Part shown: positions 35,372 through 45,725 of the stretch, in pieces
Numbering within the stretch: the stretch's first letter is position 1
Layout: every line of letters starts with the position of its first letter
From: Clostridiaceae bacterium M8S5
Lineage (GTDB): Bacteria > Bacillota > Clostridia > Tissierellales > MCWD3
DNA length: 64,000 nt
Direction of reading: 5' to 3'
Assembly: GCA_029227815.1 (NCBI GenBank)
Contig: CP118523.1
Span: forward strand, 2,852,001 to 2,916,000
Position numbers and translations under genes: made by a program
Notes under the pieces: generated by a model
Database searches by the model: none
What the model saw: only the letters and a program-made list of their open reading frames with translations
Told to the model about the DNA's origin: nothing

Positions 35372-37213
35372 TTATTTATCGTCATCTACTACTTCGTAGT
35401 CAGCATCTACTATGTCATCATCTTTAGCTGCGTTGTTTTCTTGCCCTTGTTCAGCTTGCCCTGCTTGCTGTTGCTGAGCTTGTTGTTGATATAATTTTTG
35501 TGATATTGCATGGAACTCTGTAGTCAATTCTTCTGTTTTTGCTTTAATATCATCTATGTTATCTGTTTTTAGTGCTTCTTTTAATGCAGTAGCTTTAGCC
35601 TCTATTTTAGCTTTTTCATCATCTGATATCTTATCTTCTAAATCTTTTAGTGTTTTTTCTGTTTGATATACTAATGAATCTGCATTATTTCTAACCTCTA
35701 TTTGCTCTTTTTTCTTTTTATCTTCTTCTGCGTGCATTTCTGCTTCTTTAACTTTTGATTTAATCTCATCTTCACTTAGGTTAGTTGAAGCTGTTATAGT
35801 TATTTTTTGCTCTTTTCCTGTACCTAAATCTTTTGCTGATACATTTACTATACCATTTGCATCTATATCAAATGTTACTTCTATTTGTGGTATTCCTCTC
35901 GGTGCTGGTGCTATACCTGATAACTGGAATCTCCCAAGTGATACATTGTCCGCAGCCATTTGTCTCTCACCTTGTAATACGTTGATATCAACTGCTGTTT
36001 GGTTATCAGAATAAGTTGAGAATATTTGGCTTTTCTTTGTAGGTATTGTTGTATTTCTCTCTATTAGATTTGTACAAATACCACCTGCTGTTTCTATACC
36101 TAATGATAATGGAGTTACATCAAGTAACAATACGTCTTTTACTTCTCCACTTAATACTCCTGCTTGTATTGCTGCTCCTAATGCAACACACTCATCTGGA
36201 TTTACTCCTTTATGTGGATCTTTACCTGTTAGCTTCTTAACTGCTTCTTGTACTGCTGGTATTCTTGTTGATCCACCAACTAATATAACTTTATCTATAT
36301 CTGAAGGACTTAATCCTCCGTCTTTTAACGCATTTCTTGTTGGTGTTAATGTTCTTTCTACTAAATCTGCTGATAATTCTTCAAATTTAGCTCTTGATAA
36401 ATCTATATTTAAATGTAATGGACCTGATTGATTTGCTGTTATAAATGGTAGATTGATATTTGTTGTCATTACTGTTGATAATTCTTTTTTAGCTTTTTCA
36501 CTAGCTTCCTTTAATCTTTGTAATGACATCTTGTCATTTCTTAAGTCTACACCATTTTCTTTTTTGAAGTTCTCTGCTAAATAATCTATTATAACTTTAT
36601 CAAAATCATCTCCACCTAGGTGATTATCTCCTTTTGTTGATATAACCTCAAATACTCCATCCCCAAGTTCTAATATTGATACGTCAAATGTACCTCCACC
36701 TAAGTCAAATACCATTATTTTATGATGCTCATCATCTTTATCTAATCCATATGCTAATGATGCTGCTGTTGGCTCATTTATGATTCTTTGTACGTTTAAG
36801 CCTGCTATTCTTCCTGCATCTTTTGTTGCTTGTCTTTGACTATCTGTAAAATACGCTGGTACTGTTATTACTGCATCTGTTACTTTGTCTCCTAGATAAT
36901 TTTCTGCATCGCTTTTTAGCTTTTGTAATATCATAGCTGATATATCTTGTGGTGTTAGTGCTTTTCCATCTATATTAACTTTATAATCTGTTCCCATTTC
37001 TCTCTTTATAGAAGTTATTGTTCTATCTGGATTAGTTATTGCTTGTCTTTTTGCTGTTTCTCCAACTAATCTTTCTCCATCCTTTGTAAATGCAACTATT
37101 GATGGTGTTGTTCTATTTCCTTCTGCATTTGCTATAACTACTGGTTCTCCACCTTCCATTACAGCTACACATGAGTTTGTTGTTCCTAAATCGATTCCTA
37201 TTACTTTAGCCAT
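35372..37213 (-). CDS. dnaK: Chaperone protein DnaK (Hsp70)
   Basis: 613 residues. ATPase domain (1-about 355) with [14 protein letters not shown], the phosphate-2 motif [14 protein letters not shown] and the adenosine motif [10 protein letters not shown]; then the linker ([14 protein letters not shown]) and a substrate-binding domain with a lid and a Gln-rich tail ([11 protein letters not shown]) ending [10 protein letters not shown]. Central Hsp70 of the cell, under HrcA/CIRCE control here. ATG behind AGGAGG, 12 bases after grpE. Confidence 0.98.
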   Translation of the reverse strand: MAKVIGIDLGTTNSCVAVMEGGEPVVIANAEGNRTTPSIVAFTKDGERLVGETAKRQAITNPDRTITSIKREMGTDYKVNIDGKALTPQDISAMILQKLKSDAENYLGDKVTDAVITVPAYFTDSQRQATKDAGRIAGLNVQRIINEPTAASLAYGLDKDDEHHKIMVFDLGGGTFDVSILELGDGVFEVISTKGDNHLGGDDFDKVIIDYLAENFKKENGVDLRNDKMSLQRLKEASEKAKKELSTVMTTNINLPFITANQSGPLHLNIDLSRAKFEELSADLVERTLTPTRNALKDGGLSPSDIDKVILVGGSTRIPAVQEAVKKLTGKDPHKGVNPDECVALGAAIQAGVLSGEVKDVLLLDVTPLSLGIETAGGICTNLIERNTTIPTKKSQIFSTYSDNQTAVDINVLQGERQMAADNVSLGRFQLSGIAPAPRGIPQIEVTFDIDANGIVNVSAKDLGTGKEQKITITASTNLSEDEIKSKVKEAEMHAEEDKKKKEQIEVRNNADSLVYQTEKTLKDLEDKISDDEKAKIEAKATALKEALKTDNIDDIKAKTEELTTEFHAISQKLYQQQAQQQQAGQAEQGQENNAAKDDDIVDADYEVVDDDK

Positions 37214-37225
37214 TTTTATATCCTC

Positions 37226-37798
37226 CTAAACTCTTTTTTTAGACACTTTTACTACACTTGGTCTTATAACTCTGTCATGTAATTTATAACCCTTTTGGAA
37301 TACTTCTGTTACTGTATCCTCTCCATCTTCATCTATTGTATCTTGCATTACTGCATGATGAAGATTTGGGTCGAATTTGCAATTTAAAGCATCAATCTCC
37401 TCTAATTCATTCTTTTTAAATATTTCAAGAATCTGTTTATAGACCATTTCGATACCTGTATATAAGTTTTCTTTTTTTGATTCTTCATCGACTGAATCTA
37501 TAGCTCTCTCCATATTGTCTAATGAACCTAATAAATCTGTAATGAGTGATTGATTCGCATATTTATAAATTGATTGTTTTTCTTTTTCTACTCTTTTTTT
37601 GTAGTTTATAAAATCTGCTTGAAGCCTAACATATCTATCCTTTAGGTCTGCTATAATTTTATCACTATCTACTTGCTCTTCTTTTTGCTGATTTTCTGTT
37701 TCTTGATTTTCTTCTTCACATGAGCATTCACACTCTTGATTACACTCACACTGTTTAGCATCTTCTTTTATATCTTGGTTTTTGTTACATTCACACAC
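37226..37798 (-). CDS. grpE: GrpE nucleotide exchange factor with Cys-rich N-terminus
   Basis: 190 residues from GTG (37798), supported by GAGGGG eight bases upstream; no alternative start fits. The conserved part (about 45-190) has the long coiled coil and the C-terminal beta domain (KFDPNLHHAVMQ, GYKLHDRVIRPSVVKV). The first 27 residues carry seven Cys as CxC pairs (C2, C4, C17, C19, C23, C25, C27), which is not usual for GrpE and suggests metal or redox sensing. Exchanges ADP for ATP on DnaK. Confidence 0.95.
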   Translation of the reverse strand: MCECNKNQDIKEDAKQCECNQECECSCEEENQETENQQKEEQVDSDKIIADLKDRYVRLQADFINYKKRVEKEKQSIYKYANQSLITDLLGSLDNMERAIDSVDEESKKENLYTGIEMVYKQILEIFKKNELEEIDALNCKFDPNLHHAVMQDTIDEDGEDTVTEVFQKGYKLHDRVIRPSVVKVSKKRV

Positions 37799-37853
37799 TT
37801 TTTACACCCCTCTTTTGCTCTTTTTATGTATGGCTAAGGTTTACTTCTATAAA

Positions 37854-37879
37854 GGTGTAAGATTGGATTATCCTACACC
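37854..37879 (-). other. Hairpin between hrcA and grpE
   Basis: GGTGTA / TACACC with an inner GAT/ATC extension and one mismatch, in the 83-base gap just after hrcA. In B. subtilis the dnaK operon mRNA is processed between hrcA and grpE and a 5' stem-loop stabilises the downstream part. This hairpin is in the same place, so a similar role is inferred. Confidence 0.5.
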
Positions 37880-37881
37880 CA

Positions 37882-38928
37882 TTAATCAAAGAAATATTTT
37901 GACAATATATCATTTATATCCATAGCCATGAGTCTTACTATAGGGATAACTTTAGAATATTCCATTCTTGTAGGACCTATTAATCCTATTTTTCCTATAG
38001 TTTTTCCATTCATTTTATATGTTGCTGTTATCAAGCTACAATCTTTTATTTCATTATGGTCATTTTCACTACCAATGATGACCTCTATATCATTTTTATT
38101 GCTCTCCTTTAACAGCATATCTATAACTGTCTGCTTATTTTCAAGAAATGAAATAATCTCTTTTGCCTTGCAGATATCGTTGTATTCAGCATGGTTAAAT
38201 ATTTTATTTACTCCATCTGTATAATACTTGATTTTATCAAAGTCATCTAATGTGCTATTTATAGTTGGAAATATATCTGATACAATATGACGTAAATCTT
38301 CCATATTTTCTATAAACATATTCATTATTTCTTCTTTTATTGTTCTTGGCAATTCATTAATATTTTTGCCCTTTAGCTTAGTATTTAATAAATTTGTTAT
38401 TATATTCAGTTGTTCATCATTTACTTCATATTGAAGCCTAATTATTGTGTTTTTTACTACACCTGTGTCTGTAACAATAACAACTAATACTCTAAATTCA
38501 TCTAACGAAACTAACTGTATATGTTTTAACTTGCTATATCTTAGGTTTGGCGCTATTGCAAATGTAGTATAGCTAGTCAAATTGGATAATATACTTAGGC
38601 TCGATTGAACGAGCTGTTCAACTTCATTTATACTGCCCAGCAGTTTGCTTTTTATGTTTTGTTTTTTCTCGTTTTCAACCTTCTTAAACTGTATTAAATT
38701 ATCCACATATAGTCTATAAGCTTTATCAGACGGTATTCTACCTGCTGAAGTATAGGGTTGAAATAGATAACCTAATTCTTCAAGGTCTGACATTTCATTT
38801 CTTATAGTAGCAGCACTTACTCCTAAAGAGTATTTTTTTGAAATCGTTCTAGACCCAACAGGCTCACCGCTTGTTATATAATTGTGTATTATAGCTTGTA
38901 GTATCCTTATTTTTCTGTCATCTTTCAT
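37882..38928 (-). CDS. hrcA: Heat-inducible transcription repressor HrcA
   Basis: 348 residues. N-terminal winged helix (about 1-75: RKIRILQAIIHNYITSGEPVGSRTISKKY, then AATIRNEMSDLEELGYL), GAF-like middle domain, dimerisation insert. Represses its own operon and others through CIRCE, with GroE acting as thermosensor. The CIRCE box and a consensus promoter lie directly upstream, so hrcA-grpE-dnaK(-dnaJ) is the class I heat-shock operon. Confidence 0.97.
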   Translation of the reverse strand: MKDDRKIRILQAIIHNYITSGEPVGSRTISKKYSLGVSAATIRNEMSDLEELGYLFQPYTSAGRIPSDKAYRLYVDNLIQFKKVENEKKQNIKSKLLGSINEVEQLVQSSLSILSNLTSYTTFAIAPNLRYSKLKHIQLVSLDEFRVLVVIVTDTGVVKNTIIRLQYEVNDEQLNIITNLLNTKLKGKNINELPRTIKEEIMNMFIENMEDLRHIVSDIFPTINSTLDDFDKIKYYTDGVNKIFNHAEYNDICKAKEIISFLENKQTVIDMLLKESNKNDIEVIIGSENDHNEIKDCSLITATYKMNGKTIGKIGLIGPTRMEYSKVIPIVRLMAMDINDILSKYFFD

Positions 38929-38988
38929 ACATATCTCCTACCAATCTAATGCATTTTGTAGCGCCTTTGTTGATAGTATTTTATTTTA

Positions 38989-39015
38989 TTAGCACTCTCT
39001 AGTGTTGAGTGCTAA
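38989..39015. promoter_or_regulatory. CIRCE operator
   Basis: Exact consensus TTAGCACTC-N9-GAGTGCTAA, placed between the promoter and the hrcA start. HrcA binding site. Confidence 0.97.
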
Positions 39016-39029
39016 CACTTTCTGTTCTT

Positions 39030-39058
39030 AAATTATCATTGATATTGAAATTTGTCAA
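39030..39058 (-). promoter_or_regulatory. Sigma-A promoter of the hrcA-dnaK operon
   Basis: On the minus strand TTGACA (39053-39058), 17-base spacer, TAATTT (39030-39035); an overlapping GATAAT is an alternative -10. CIRCE lies just downstream, near the start point. Confidence 0.85.
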
Positions 39059-39088
39059 TAGTTTTTTTTATTTTTTTTTCAAAAACTA

Positions 39089-40219
39089 TTACATTAAGTC
39101 ACAAAAAATAGTATTAGACAAGTCAAATCCTCGTCTTGTAAGCTTTATTTTATTATCTTCTATTTTTAAAAGCCCTTCTTTTTTATGTTTTTTTAGTACA
39201 TCCCCATACCTATCGAATATGTCTACTTTAAATTTACCATAAAAATCATCTATATCTATGCCTTCTGTCAATCTTAACCCTAACATCATATACTCAAATA
39301 TTTTATCATCTCTTACTTCTATTACTTCTTCTATTGGTCTGTTACCTTCCTTCACCTCTTTGAAATAGCTATCAAAACTTTCTCTATTACTCCACCTACT
39401 ATCATCTATGTTTGAGTGTGAGGCTAGCCCTATGCCGAGGTACGGCTTTAATTTCCAATATGTGAGGTTATGTATGCACTCAAATCCCTTCTTACTAAAG
39501 TTTGATATTTCATATTGCATATATCCCTTAGATTGTAAGTAATCTATAGATCTATGATACATATTTCTTTCTATATCTTCGTGTGGTAATGCTATCTGAT
39601 CGTTATTGTATTTATGAAAGAAAGGTGTTCCTTGTTCAATCTTTAAGCTATACAGTGATATATGGTCTACATCTAATTTAGTTGTTTGTTCTAGCGTATA
39701 TAAAACGTCATTTATGCTCTGCCTAGGCAAATTAAACATAATATCAAAATTTACATTGTCTATACCAGCATTTCTAATGATTTCGTACGCTCTATATACA
39801 TCGTATTTATCATGTATTCTACCTATGGATCTTAACAGTCTATTATCTAAGGATTGTACTCCCATGCTTATCCTGTTTATCCCACTATTCTTATAAGCTG
39901 TTGCCTTATTTTTGTCTAATGAATTGGGATTTGATTCTATTGTTATCTCTGCATTGTTTTCTATAGTAAATATCTTACCAGTCTCATATAATATCCTCTG
40001 GATATATGAACTATCTATACTAGAAGGAGTCCCTCCTCCTATAAAAATTGTTGAGATACTATATTTGCTACTAAGGTACGAATAAATACTTATCTCTTTT
40101 ATCATATGTTCTATATATTCTTTTATTATATTCTCTTGCTGAGGAAATGATATAAAGTCACAATAGTAACATTTGCTTTTGCAAAATGGTATATGAAAAT
40201 ATAAACTTAGTTGTTTCAT
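39089..40219 (-). CDS. hemW: Radical SAM protein HemW
   Basis: 376 residues from ATG at 40219 (MKQLSLYFHIPFCKSKCYYC). The upstream open frame to TTG (40246) runs into the lepA terminator. The cluster motif is CKSKCYYC, extended with Cys-Asp, which matches HemW (heme chaperone, previously 'HemN-like') and not the true coproporphyrinogen dehydrogenase. GGGTPS near residue 57 binds SAM. The lepA-hemW-hrcA order is conserved in Firmicutes. Its stop lies only 30 bases from the hrcA -35. Confidence 0.93.
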   Translation of the reverse strand: MKQLSLYFHIPFCKSKCYYCDFISFPQQENIIKEYIEHMIKEISIYSYLSSKYSISTIFIGGGTPSSIDSSYIQRILYETGKIFTIENNAEITIESNPNSLDKNKATAYKNSGINRISMGVQSLDNRLLRSIGRIHDKYDVYRAYEIIRNAGIDNVNFDIMFNLPRQSINDVLYTLEQTTKLDVDHISLYSLKIEQGTPFFHKYNNDQIALPHEDIERNMYHRSIDYLQSKGYMQYEISNFSKKGFECIHNLTYWKLKPYLGIGLASHSNIDDSRWSNRESFDSYFKEVKEGNRPIEEVIEVRDDKIFEYMMLGLRLTEGIDIDDFYGKFKVDIFDRYGDVLKKHKKEGLLKIEDNKIKLTRRGFDLSNTIFCDLM

Positions 40220-40244
40220 GCTTGTTTTTATACTCCCTCTCAAC

Positions 40245-40275
40245 AAAAGAGGCTGACTTAATAGACAGCCCCTTT
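40245..40275 (-). terminator. Hairpin terminator after lepA
   Basis: GGGGCTG / CAGCCTC (one G-U pair) extended by AAAG/CTTTT, followed on the minus strand by TTTTGTTG. It separates lepA from hemW. Confidence 0.75.
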
Positions 40276-40278
40276 ATA

Positions 40279-42090
40279 TTATTTTTTATTTTCGTCAAAC
40301 TTCAGTACTACTAAAAATGCATCTTGTGGAACATCTACACTACCAACTGATCTCATTCGCTTCTTACCCTCTTTTTGCTTAGCAAGTAGCTTTTTCTTTC
40401 TAGATATATCTCCACCATAACATTTAGCTAATACATCCTTTTTAAGAGCTCTAATCGTCTCTCTAGCTATTATTTTCGAGCCTATTGTTGCTTGTATTGG
40501 TACTGCAAACTGATGCCTTGGGATTACGTCTTTTAATCTCTCACATATCTGCCTAGCTCTTTCGTAAGCTTTTTCTTCATGTACTATTATTGAAAATGCA
40601 TCTACTGCTTCTTTGTTTATCAATATGTCAAGCTTGGCTAACTCAGACTCTTTATAACCTTTTAGTTCATAATCTAAAGAAGCGTATCCCTTAGTCTTTG
40701 ATTTTAGAGCGTCAAAGAAATCGTATATTACTTCGTTTAGTGGAATCTCATATTTTATTGCTACTCTTGTCTCTTCTAGATATTCCATATTTTTAAATAC
40801 TGCTCTTCTATTTTGACAAAGCTCCATGATTTGTCCTACATACTCTGTCGGTGACAATATGGTAGCATCTACTATAGGTTCTTCCATGTAACTTATTTCT
40901 TGAACTGGTGGTAAATTAGTCGGGTTTTGTATAGTTATCATTTCTCCATCAGTCTTCATTACATTGTATAAAACGCTAGGTGCCGTAGTTATGATATTTA
41001 AATCAAACTCTCTATCTAAACGCTCCTGTATTATCTCCAGATGCAATAATCCAAGGAAACCACATCTAAAACCGAATCCTAGTGCCACTGATGTTTCAGG
41101 CTCAAATGTCAATGCTGCGTCGTTTACTTGTAGTTTAGCAAGTGCATCTCTAACATCATTATAGTCTTCACCTTCTGCTGGATAGATACCACAGAATACC
41201 ATCGACGTAACCTGTTTATACCCTGGCAATGGCTCTAGAGTAGGATTTTCTGTCTCTGTAATTGTATCACCCACTCTTGCTTCTCCTACATTTTTGATAC
41301 TTGCTGCTATATATCCAACATCTCCTGCTTCTAACTTGTCTACTGCTACCATTTTAGGGCAGAATATTCCTACTTCTGTTACTTCAAACTCGCTACCTGT
41401 TGCCATCATCTTTATTTTTGTGCCTTTTCTAACTGTCCCTTCAACCACTCTCGTATACGCTATAACACCTTTATATGCATCATAGTATGAATCAAATATA
41501 AGTGCTTTTAGTGATGCATTTTTGTCCCCAGTTGGAGGTGGTACGTTGTCAACTATATCTTCTAACACATCTTCTATGTTTATACCATCTTTAGCAGATA
41601 TAAGTGGTGCATCCTGTGCATCTAGTCCTATTATGTCTTCTATTTCTTGCTTAATTTCATCCGGTCTTGCACTCGGTAGGTCTATTTTGTTGATAACTGG
41701 AAGTATTTCTAAGTCTTGATCTATAGCTAAGTAAACATTTGCAAGTGTTTGTGCCTCTATTCCTTGCGCTGCATCAACTACTAGCACTGCTCCTTCACAA
41801 GCAGCTAAGCTCCTAGATACTTCATAGTTAAAATCAACATGACCCGGTGTATCTATTAGATTCAGTATATATTCATTTCCATCCTTAGCTTTATATATTA
41901 ATCTAGTTGTTTGTAGTTTTATTGTTATTCCACGTTCTTTTTCTAAATCCATGCTATCTAATATTTGGTCTGTCATTTCTCTTTTTGTTAACAATCCCGT
42001 TTTTTCTATCAATCTATCCGCCAATGTAGATTTTCCATGATCTATATGTGCAACGATAGAAAAATTCCTTATTCTATCTTGTCTATTCAT
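40279..42090 (-). CDS. lepA: Elongation factor 4 (LepA)
   Basis: 603 residues, the standard LepA length. GTPase motifs: [10 protein letters not shown] (P-loop, about 14-23), [14 protein letters not shown]. The C-terminal LepA-specific domain ends [20 protein letters not shown], which enters the peptidyl-transferase region. A ribosomal back-translocase/initiation helper. AGGAGG seven bases before ATG. Confidence 0.98.
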   Translation of the reverse strand: MNRQDRIRNFSIVAHIDHGKSTLADRLIEKTGLLTKREMTDQILDSMDLEKERGITIKLQTTRLIYKAKDGNEYILNLIDTPGHVDFNYEVSRSLAACEGAVLVVDAAQGIEAQTLANVYLAIDQDLEILPVINKIDLPSARPDEIKQEIEDIIGLDAQDAPLISAKDGINIEDVLEDIVDNVPPPTGDKNASLKALIFDSYYDAYKGVIAYTRVVEGTVRKGTKIKMMATGSEFEVTEVGIFCPKMVAVDKLEAGDVGYIAASIKNVGEARVGDTITETENPTLEPLPGYKQVTSMVFCGIYPAEGEDYNDVRDALAKLQVNDAALTFEPETSVALGFGFRCGFLGLLHLEIIQERLDREFDLNIITTAPSVLYNVMKTDGEMITIQNPTNLPPVQEISYMEEPIVDATILSPTEYVGQIMELCQNRRAVFKNMEYLEETRVAIKYEIPLNEVIYDFFDALKSKTKGYASLDYELKGYKESELAKLDILINKEAVDAFSIIVHEEKAYERARQICERLKDVIPRHQFAVPIQATIGSKIIARETIRALKKDVLAKCYGGDISRKKKLLAKQKEGKKRMRSVGSVDVPQDAFLVVLKFDENKK

Positions 42091-42191
42091 ATTATCCTCC
42101 TTAGTTTTAATGGAAGTAGTCTTTTACAATTATACCATAAGATTATTTTAGATAAAATAAATATTATTTTATAACATAATATTTACACTTA

Positions 42192-42224
42192 AAAAAAGAG
42201 AAAACCATCCGTCTTTCTCTTTTT
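42192..42224. terminator. Terminator after the 100-aa membrane protein
   Basis: AAAAAGAGAAA / TTTCTCTTTTT with a 10-base loop and T-runs in both directions. Confidence 0.8.
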
Positions 42225-42229
42225 TGTTC

Positions 42230-42532
42230 TTATTTTATCACTTTTCTTATGGAATCATATACATCTTCAGCTTTTTTAATTATGGTATCTTTTAAATTAT
42301 CTATTAATTGTTTTTCTACTGTATAGTTCTTGCCAAATATCGTTGCTGTGTATTTTTCATTCTTACTATCTATGTAAAATACTCTCTTATTTTTTATACC
42401 CATAAACTCTGAAAAACTATTGTCTACTATCACTATTCCTATTAGTAATAAATTTATAATAACCAATAAAGCCATGAATTTTTTAAATTTGTTCTTCTTT
42501 CTATTTTTATATCGCTCTATTCTACTATTCAC
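42230..42532 (-). CDS. Hypothetical single-pass membrane protein
   Basis: About 100 residues from GTG (42532), with GTGGTGA five bases upstream; the start could be two GTG codons earlier. Basic N-terminus (RYKNRKKNKFKK), one transmembrane helix (about 20-40, MALLVIINLLLIGIVIV), and an extracytoplasmic charged tail. No family recognised. It lies between lepB and lepA, roughly where B. subtilis yqxA sits between spoIIP and lepA; similarity to YqxA was not evident. Confidence 0.65.
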   Translation of the reverse strand: MNSRIERYKNRKKNKFKKFMALLVIINLLLIGIVIVDNSFSEFMGIKNKRVFYIDSKNEKYTATIFGKNYTVEKQLIDNLKDTIIKKAEDVYDSIRKVIK

Positions 42533-42584
42533 AAAAATCACCACGTGATTATTATAGTCAATTTTTAATCATTGTATACTACTT

Positions 42585-43121
42585 TTAGTCTAATACACCA
42601 AACCTACCATCAAACGGAAAATATCTAAATACGGCTTTTCCTTTAACTGCATCTACTTTCACTGTACCAAAGTATCTACTATCTTTACTAGCTCCCATAT
42701 GTCTATTGTCCCCCAGTACAAAAATCTCCCCGTCTGGAACTTTTATTTCTAAACTTCCTTCTGTTCTAATGTCTGATTCAGTATAGTTCTCCACATAAAG
42801 CTCGCCATTGACGTAAACATGACCATCTATTATTTCTACTTTATCTCCTTCAATTCCTACTACACGCTTAATATAGTCTTTGTTAGGATCATCTGGCGCT
42901 TTTATGACAACTATATCTCCTTGTTTTGGCTCTGTTAGTAGATATCCAATTTTGTTTGTAAATAGTCTGTCTTTGTTATGTAATGTTGGAAACATTGAAC
43001 TACCTACTACGTATGTTGTATCAAATAAAAACATTTTTATAATAAATGCTACTACTACAGCTACTACTATACTTCTAATCCATTCTTTGATTTCTTTCTT
43101 AACTTCTCTCTTATTGTTCAT
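42585..43121 (-). CDS. lepB: Signal peptidase I
   Basis: 178 residues from ATG at 43121 with GGGGGG seven bases upstream; an ATG five codons earlier has no site. One N-terminal transmembrane helix (about 15-38), catalytic Ser in VVGSSMFPTL (near 43), catalytic Lys in DYIKRVVG (near 86), and the box D motif VLGDNRHMGASKDSR (near 135-150). Removes signal peptides of secreted proteins at the outer membrane face. Unusual inside the yqe block; set apart from spoIIP by a terminator. Confidence 0.95.
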   Translation of the reverse strand: MNNKREVKKEIKEWIRSIVVAVVVAFIIKMFLFDTTYVVGSSMFPTLHNKDRLFTNKIGYLLTEPKQGDIVVIKAPDDPNKDYIKRVVGIEGDKVEIIDGHVYVNGELYVENYTESDIRTEGSLEIKVPDGEIFVLGDNRHMGASKDSRYFGTVKVDAVKGKAVFRYFPFDGRFGVLD

Positions 43122-43178
43122 AAATAATCCCCCCATTACATGGCTAAAAACATTATAACACTTTTATAGATAAATTAA

Positions 43179-43215
43179 AAGTTAACCTAATACATCTATA
43201 ACGATAGGTTAACTT
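43179..43215 (-). terminator. Terminator after spoIIP
   Basis: Perfect 11-bp stem AAGTTAACCTA / TAGGTTAACTT with a 15-base loop, followed by CTTTTAATTT on the minus strand. Confidence 0.8.
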
Positions 43216-43227
43216 GTTGATATTTGA

Positions 43228-44475
43228 TTATTTTATAATATTCTTTATTGCTACATCTAAAACATCTGCTAGTAATGTTGCAGTGTGATTTGCTTCTTCT
43301 ATTGTATTAAGATTACTTCCTACCTCTAGTAGCATTGAATAATCACTTATAAACAAATTATATCGTCCATATGGTTTTATGACTAAACCTTTACAAAGCC
43401 CTGGATACATACGCTCTGATATTGACATTATGTATTTTGCAAACTTAGTAAGCTGGGTTTTATTTTTACAATCTGATCCTATAACAAATTTAAATGTAGC
43501 GGCTTTTTTATTATTTATATCTACCTTGGCTTCCTTTTTGGATCTACTTAGATATGCTGCATTAGATGGTATGCCATCTCTATGTATGTCAATTAGAAAT
43601 TTAATATTTTTTTCTTTTTTCATTTCACTTCTTATTGTGCTTAATGATCTGTCATATGATTTATTGTAAGACGGTAAATCGTGATATGTTTGTACTTGTT
43701 TTATTTTATGGCCTTTTTTATTTAACTCATTTGCTATTATCTCCCCTACCTTCATAACACTGAATTCTTTCTTCTTTGAATGAAAATTGTCGTCTTTTAT
43801 TGGTAGATATACTTCTGTAGCATGTGTATGATATATCAAAACATATGGCTTATCTTCATTTACAATTTGTTTGCTGTTATAACCTAGTTCGCCTTTAATT
43901 TTGTTTATGTCTGCCAAACTTATGCTTCTACTATTAGTTTTAGTAGTTTTAGCTGTTTTTAATGCTTCTTCTATTATTATCACATCTTCTAATATTTTAT
44001 CTTTAGGTATGTCAATACCTTGCGCATCTTTTATTTCTTCTAGTAAGGGTGTTGTATTTGTTTTATACACTGGCGTAGCTATCTGTGGACCATCTAGCTC
44101 TTCGTTATCCTCTCCCGCTACTGCGTCTTTATCTGATGATGGCAATTTGCTAGCTATGTAATTTTGGATTCTATCGCTATTAAATATATATGATAATGCG
44201 CTTCTTATAAGGCTTTTTTGAGCATTATCTTCACAAACCTCTGCGTATGTAACCTGCATAAAAGAATTGCTAGACATTATAACATTTAAAAAAAAATCTA
44301 ATCCTTTGTTGTCCAGTTTTTCTTTTGTTTCTATATTACTAACGGCTTGTACCGAACCTTTACTTGATATTATATTTTTAACACTAAAGAATCCGACTAT
44401 AAAAATCATTAAACATATTCCTGCTATTGTTACATATTGTAACCCTTTATCTTTGATAAGTACTCCTTTAGACAT
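43228..44475 (-). CDS. spoIIP: Stage II sporulation protein P
   Basis: 415 residues from ATG at 44475 (AGAGGAG seven bases upstream; an ATG seven codons earlier lacks one). N-terminal transmembrane segment (about 12-35), a linker, and the C-terminal amidase/endopeptidase domain with LIYHTHATEVYLP, LIDIHRDG and the SMLLEVGS end. Degrades septal peptidoglycan with SpoIID and SpoIIM during engulfment. gpr lies upstream, as in B. subtilis. Confidence 0.94.
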   Translation of the reverse strand: MSKGVLIKDKGLQYVTIAGICLMIFIVGFFSVKNIISSKGSVQAVSNIETKEKLDNKGLDFFLNVIMSSNSFMQVTYAEVCEDNAQKSLIRSALSYIFNSDRIQNYIASKLPSSDKDAVAGEDNEELDGPQIATPVYKTNTTPLLEEIKDAQGIDIPKDKILEDVIIIEEALKTAKTTKTNSRSISLADINKIKGELGYNSKQIVNEDKPYVLIYHTHATEVYLPIKDDNFHSKKKEFSVMKVGEIIANELNKKGHKIKQVQTYHDLPSYNKSYDRSLSTIRSEMKKEKNIKFLIDIHRDGIPSNAAYLSRSKKEAKVDINNKKAATFKFVIGSDCKNKTQLTKFAKYIMSISERMYPGLCKGLVIKPYGRYNLFISDYSMLLEVGSNLNTIEEANHTATLLADVLDVAIKNIIK

Positions 44476-44579
44476 AAAAACACTCCTCTGAAACATACTT
44501 TATCTGTTTACGTTTTCTTATCGTGAGTATATAAGATTATATTCCAGAGAAGCTATAATTATGTGTATAATTTTATTTA

Positions 44580-45554
44580 TTAGTTAATGTATCTATTAAC
44601 ATCTTTAAGGTCTATTCCGTGATGCAGTGATATATTTAATCCATTTGCTATGATAAGTGATATATCGTCTATTATAGTATCTACCTCTTTAGGCGTAACC
44701 ATTAAATTTCCCATATATGGATTAAGCATTTGGGAGATCATTTGGTACTTTTCTTGATCCTCTAAACCCTCTAATAACCCATAGAATTCCCCACCTTTCT
44801 CTGTATGGTTTTTCATGTCTGTTATTATCAGATCTATAGTATCATTAACCATTGTAGCTGCATCTACTACTGTAGGAACTCCTATCGCATAAACTGGTAC
44901 TCCTAAATATTCTTTGTTTAGTGATTTTCTATTGTTGCCAACGCCTGCACCTGGGTTTATTCCTGTGTCTGATATCTGAATAGTACTACTGACTCTCTCC
45001 ATCTTTCTAGATGCTAATGCGTCTATAGCTATTACAACATCTGGTTTTGATTTTTCCACTATTCCTTTGATAATTTCACCAGTTTCCAGTCCAGTAATAC
45101 CCATTACACCTGGTGATATTGCAGATACATCAGCCATTGTATCATCCTCTGTTTTGTTATACGCCTTAAAAAAATGTCTCGTAACAAATACTTTTTCTAC
45201 TACCTTGGGCCCTAACGCATCAGGTGTAACATTCCAGTTTCCTAAACCTACTACTAAGCTTTTAGTATGCTTGTCAGTATTTATTAATGCTTTTAACTCT
45301 TTTGCTAACACTTGGCTTATTTCATCTTTTAAGTCTTGGTCAGCTTGCTTTAAAGCAGCTGATTCTATAGTTATATAACTTCCTATTTTTTTACCTAATT
45401 TTTCTTCTCCCTCTTTGTTTAGTACTTTAACTCTAGTTATCTTATAGTCTTTCTCTTCTTTTACATCAACCTCTACACCCGATATTTCTACATCTCTACC
45501 TTCTTTATAGAGTTCTCTACTCTCTATGGCTAAGTCAGTTCTGACTTGAAACAC
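44580..45554 (-). CDS. gpr: Germination protease GPR
   Basis: About 324 residues. GTG at 45554 fits GAGG best; a GTG three codons earlier is possible. Opens with VRTDLAIESRELY, the conserved GPR propeptide motif, and contains VVGLGNWNVTPDALGP and SPGVMGITGLETGEII, the aspartic-type active-site region. Initiates degradation of small acid-soluble spore proteins at germination; made as a zymogen in the forespore. Divergent from rpsT. Confidence 0.95.
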   Translation of the reverse strand: MFQVRTDLAIESRELYKEGRDVEISGVEVDVKEEKDYKITRVKVLNKEGEEKLGKKIGSYITIESAALKQADQDLKDEISQVLAKELKALINTDKHTKSLVVGLGNWNVTPDALGPKVVEKVFVTRHFFKAYNKTEDDTMADVSAISPGVMGITGLETGEIIKGIVEKSKPDVVIAIDALASRKMERVSSTIQISDTGINPGAGVGNNRKSLNKEYLGVPVYAIGVPTVVDAATMVNDTIDLIITDMKNHTEKGGEFYGLLEGLEDQEKYQMISQMLNPYMGNLMVTPKEVDTIIDDISLIIANGLNISLHHGIDLKDVNRYIN

Positions 45555-45664
45555 AATACCCACCTCACTTTTTTTGATTATTTTTATGTTTACTCTAATT
45601 TAAAAATTTATTCAAAAACACATATATTAATCTATCCCCTTATATATTTTATATGTATTAACCC

Positions 45665-45693
45665 TTGCTTTTTTATGATATTCGTGGTAAAAT
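45665..45693 (+). promoter_or_regulatory. Promoter of rpsT
   Basis: TTGCTT (45665-45670), 17-base spacer, TAAAAT (45688-45693), 33 bases before the ATG. Confidence 0.65.
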
Positions 45694-45725
45694 ACTGTTT
45701 GTTAAGCTACAAAGGAGGTGTACTG

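Noticed and set aside
45546..45725. A 60-codon N-terminal extension of ribosomal protein S20
   Set aside because: S20 begins MANIKSAKKR, and ATG 45726 has a strong AAAGGAGGTG; the extension covers the promoter and overlaps gpr.
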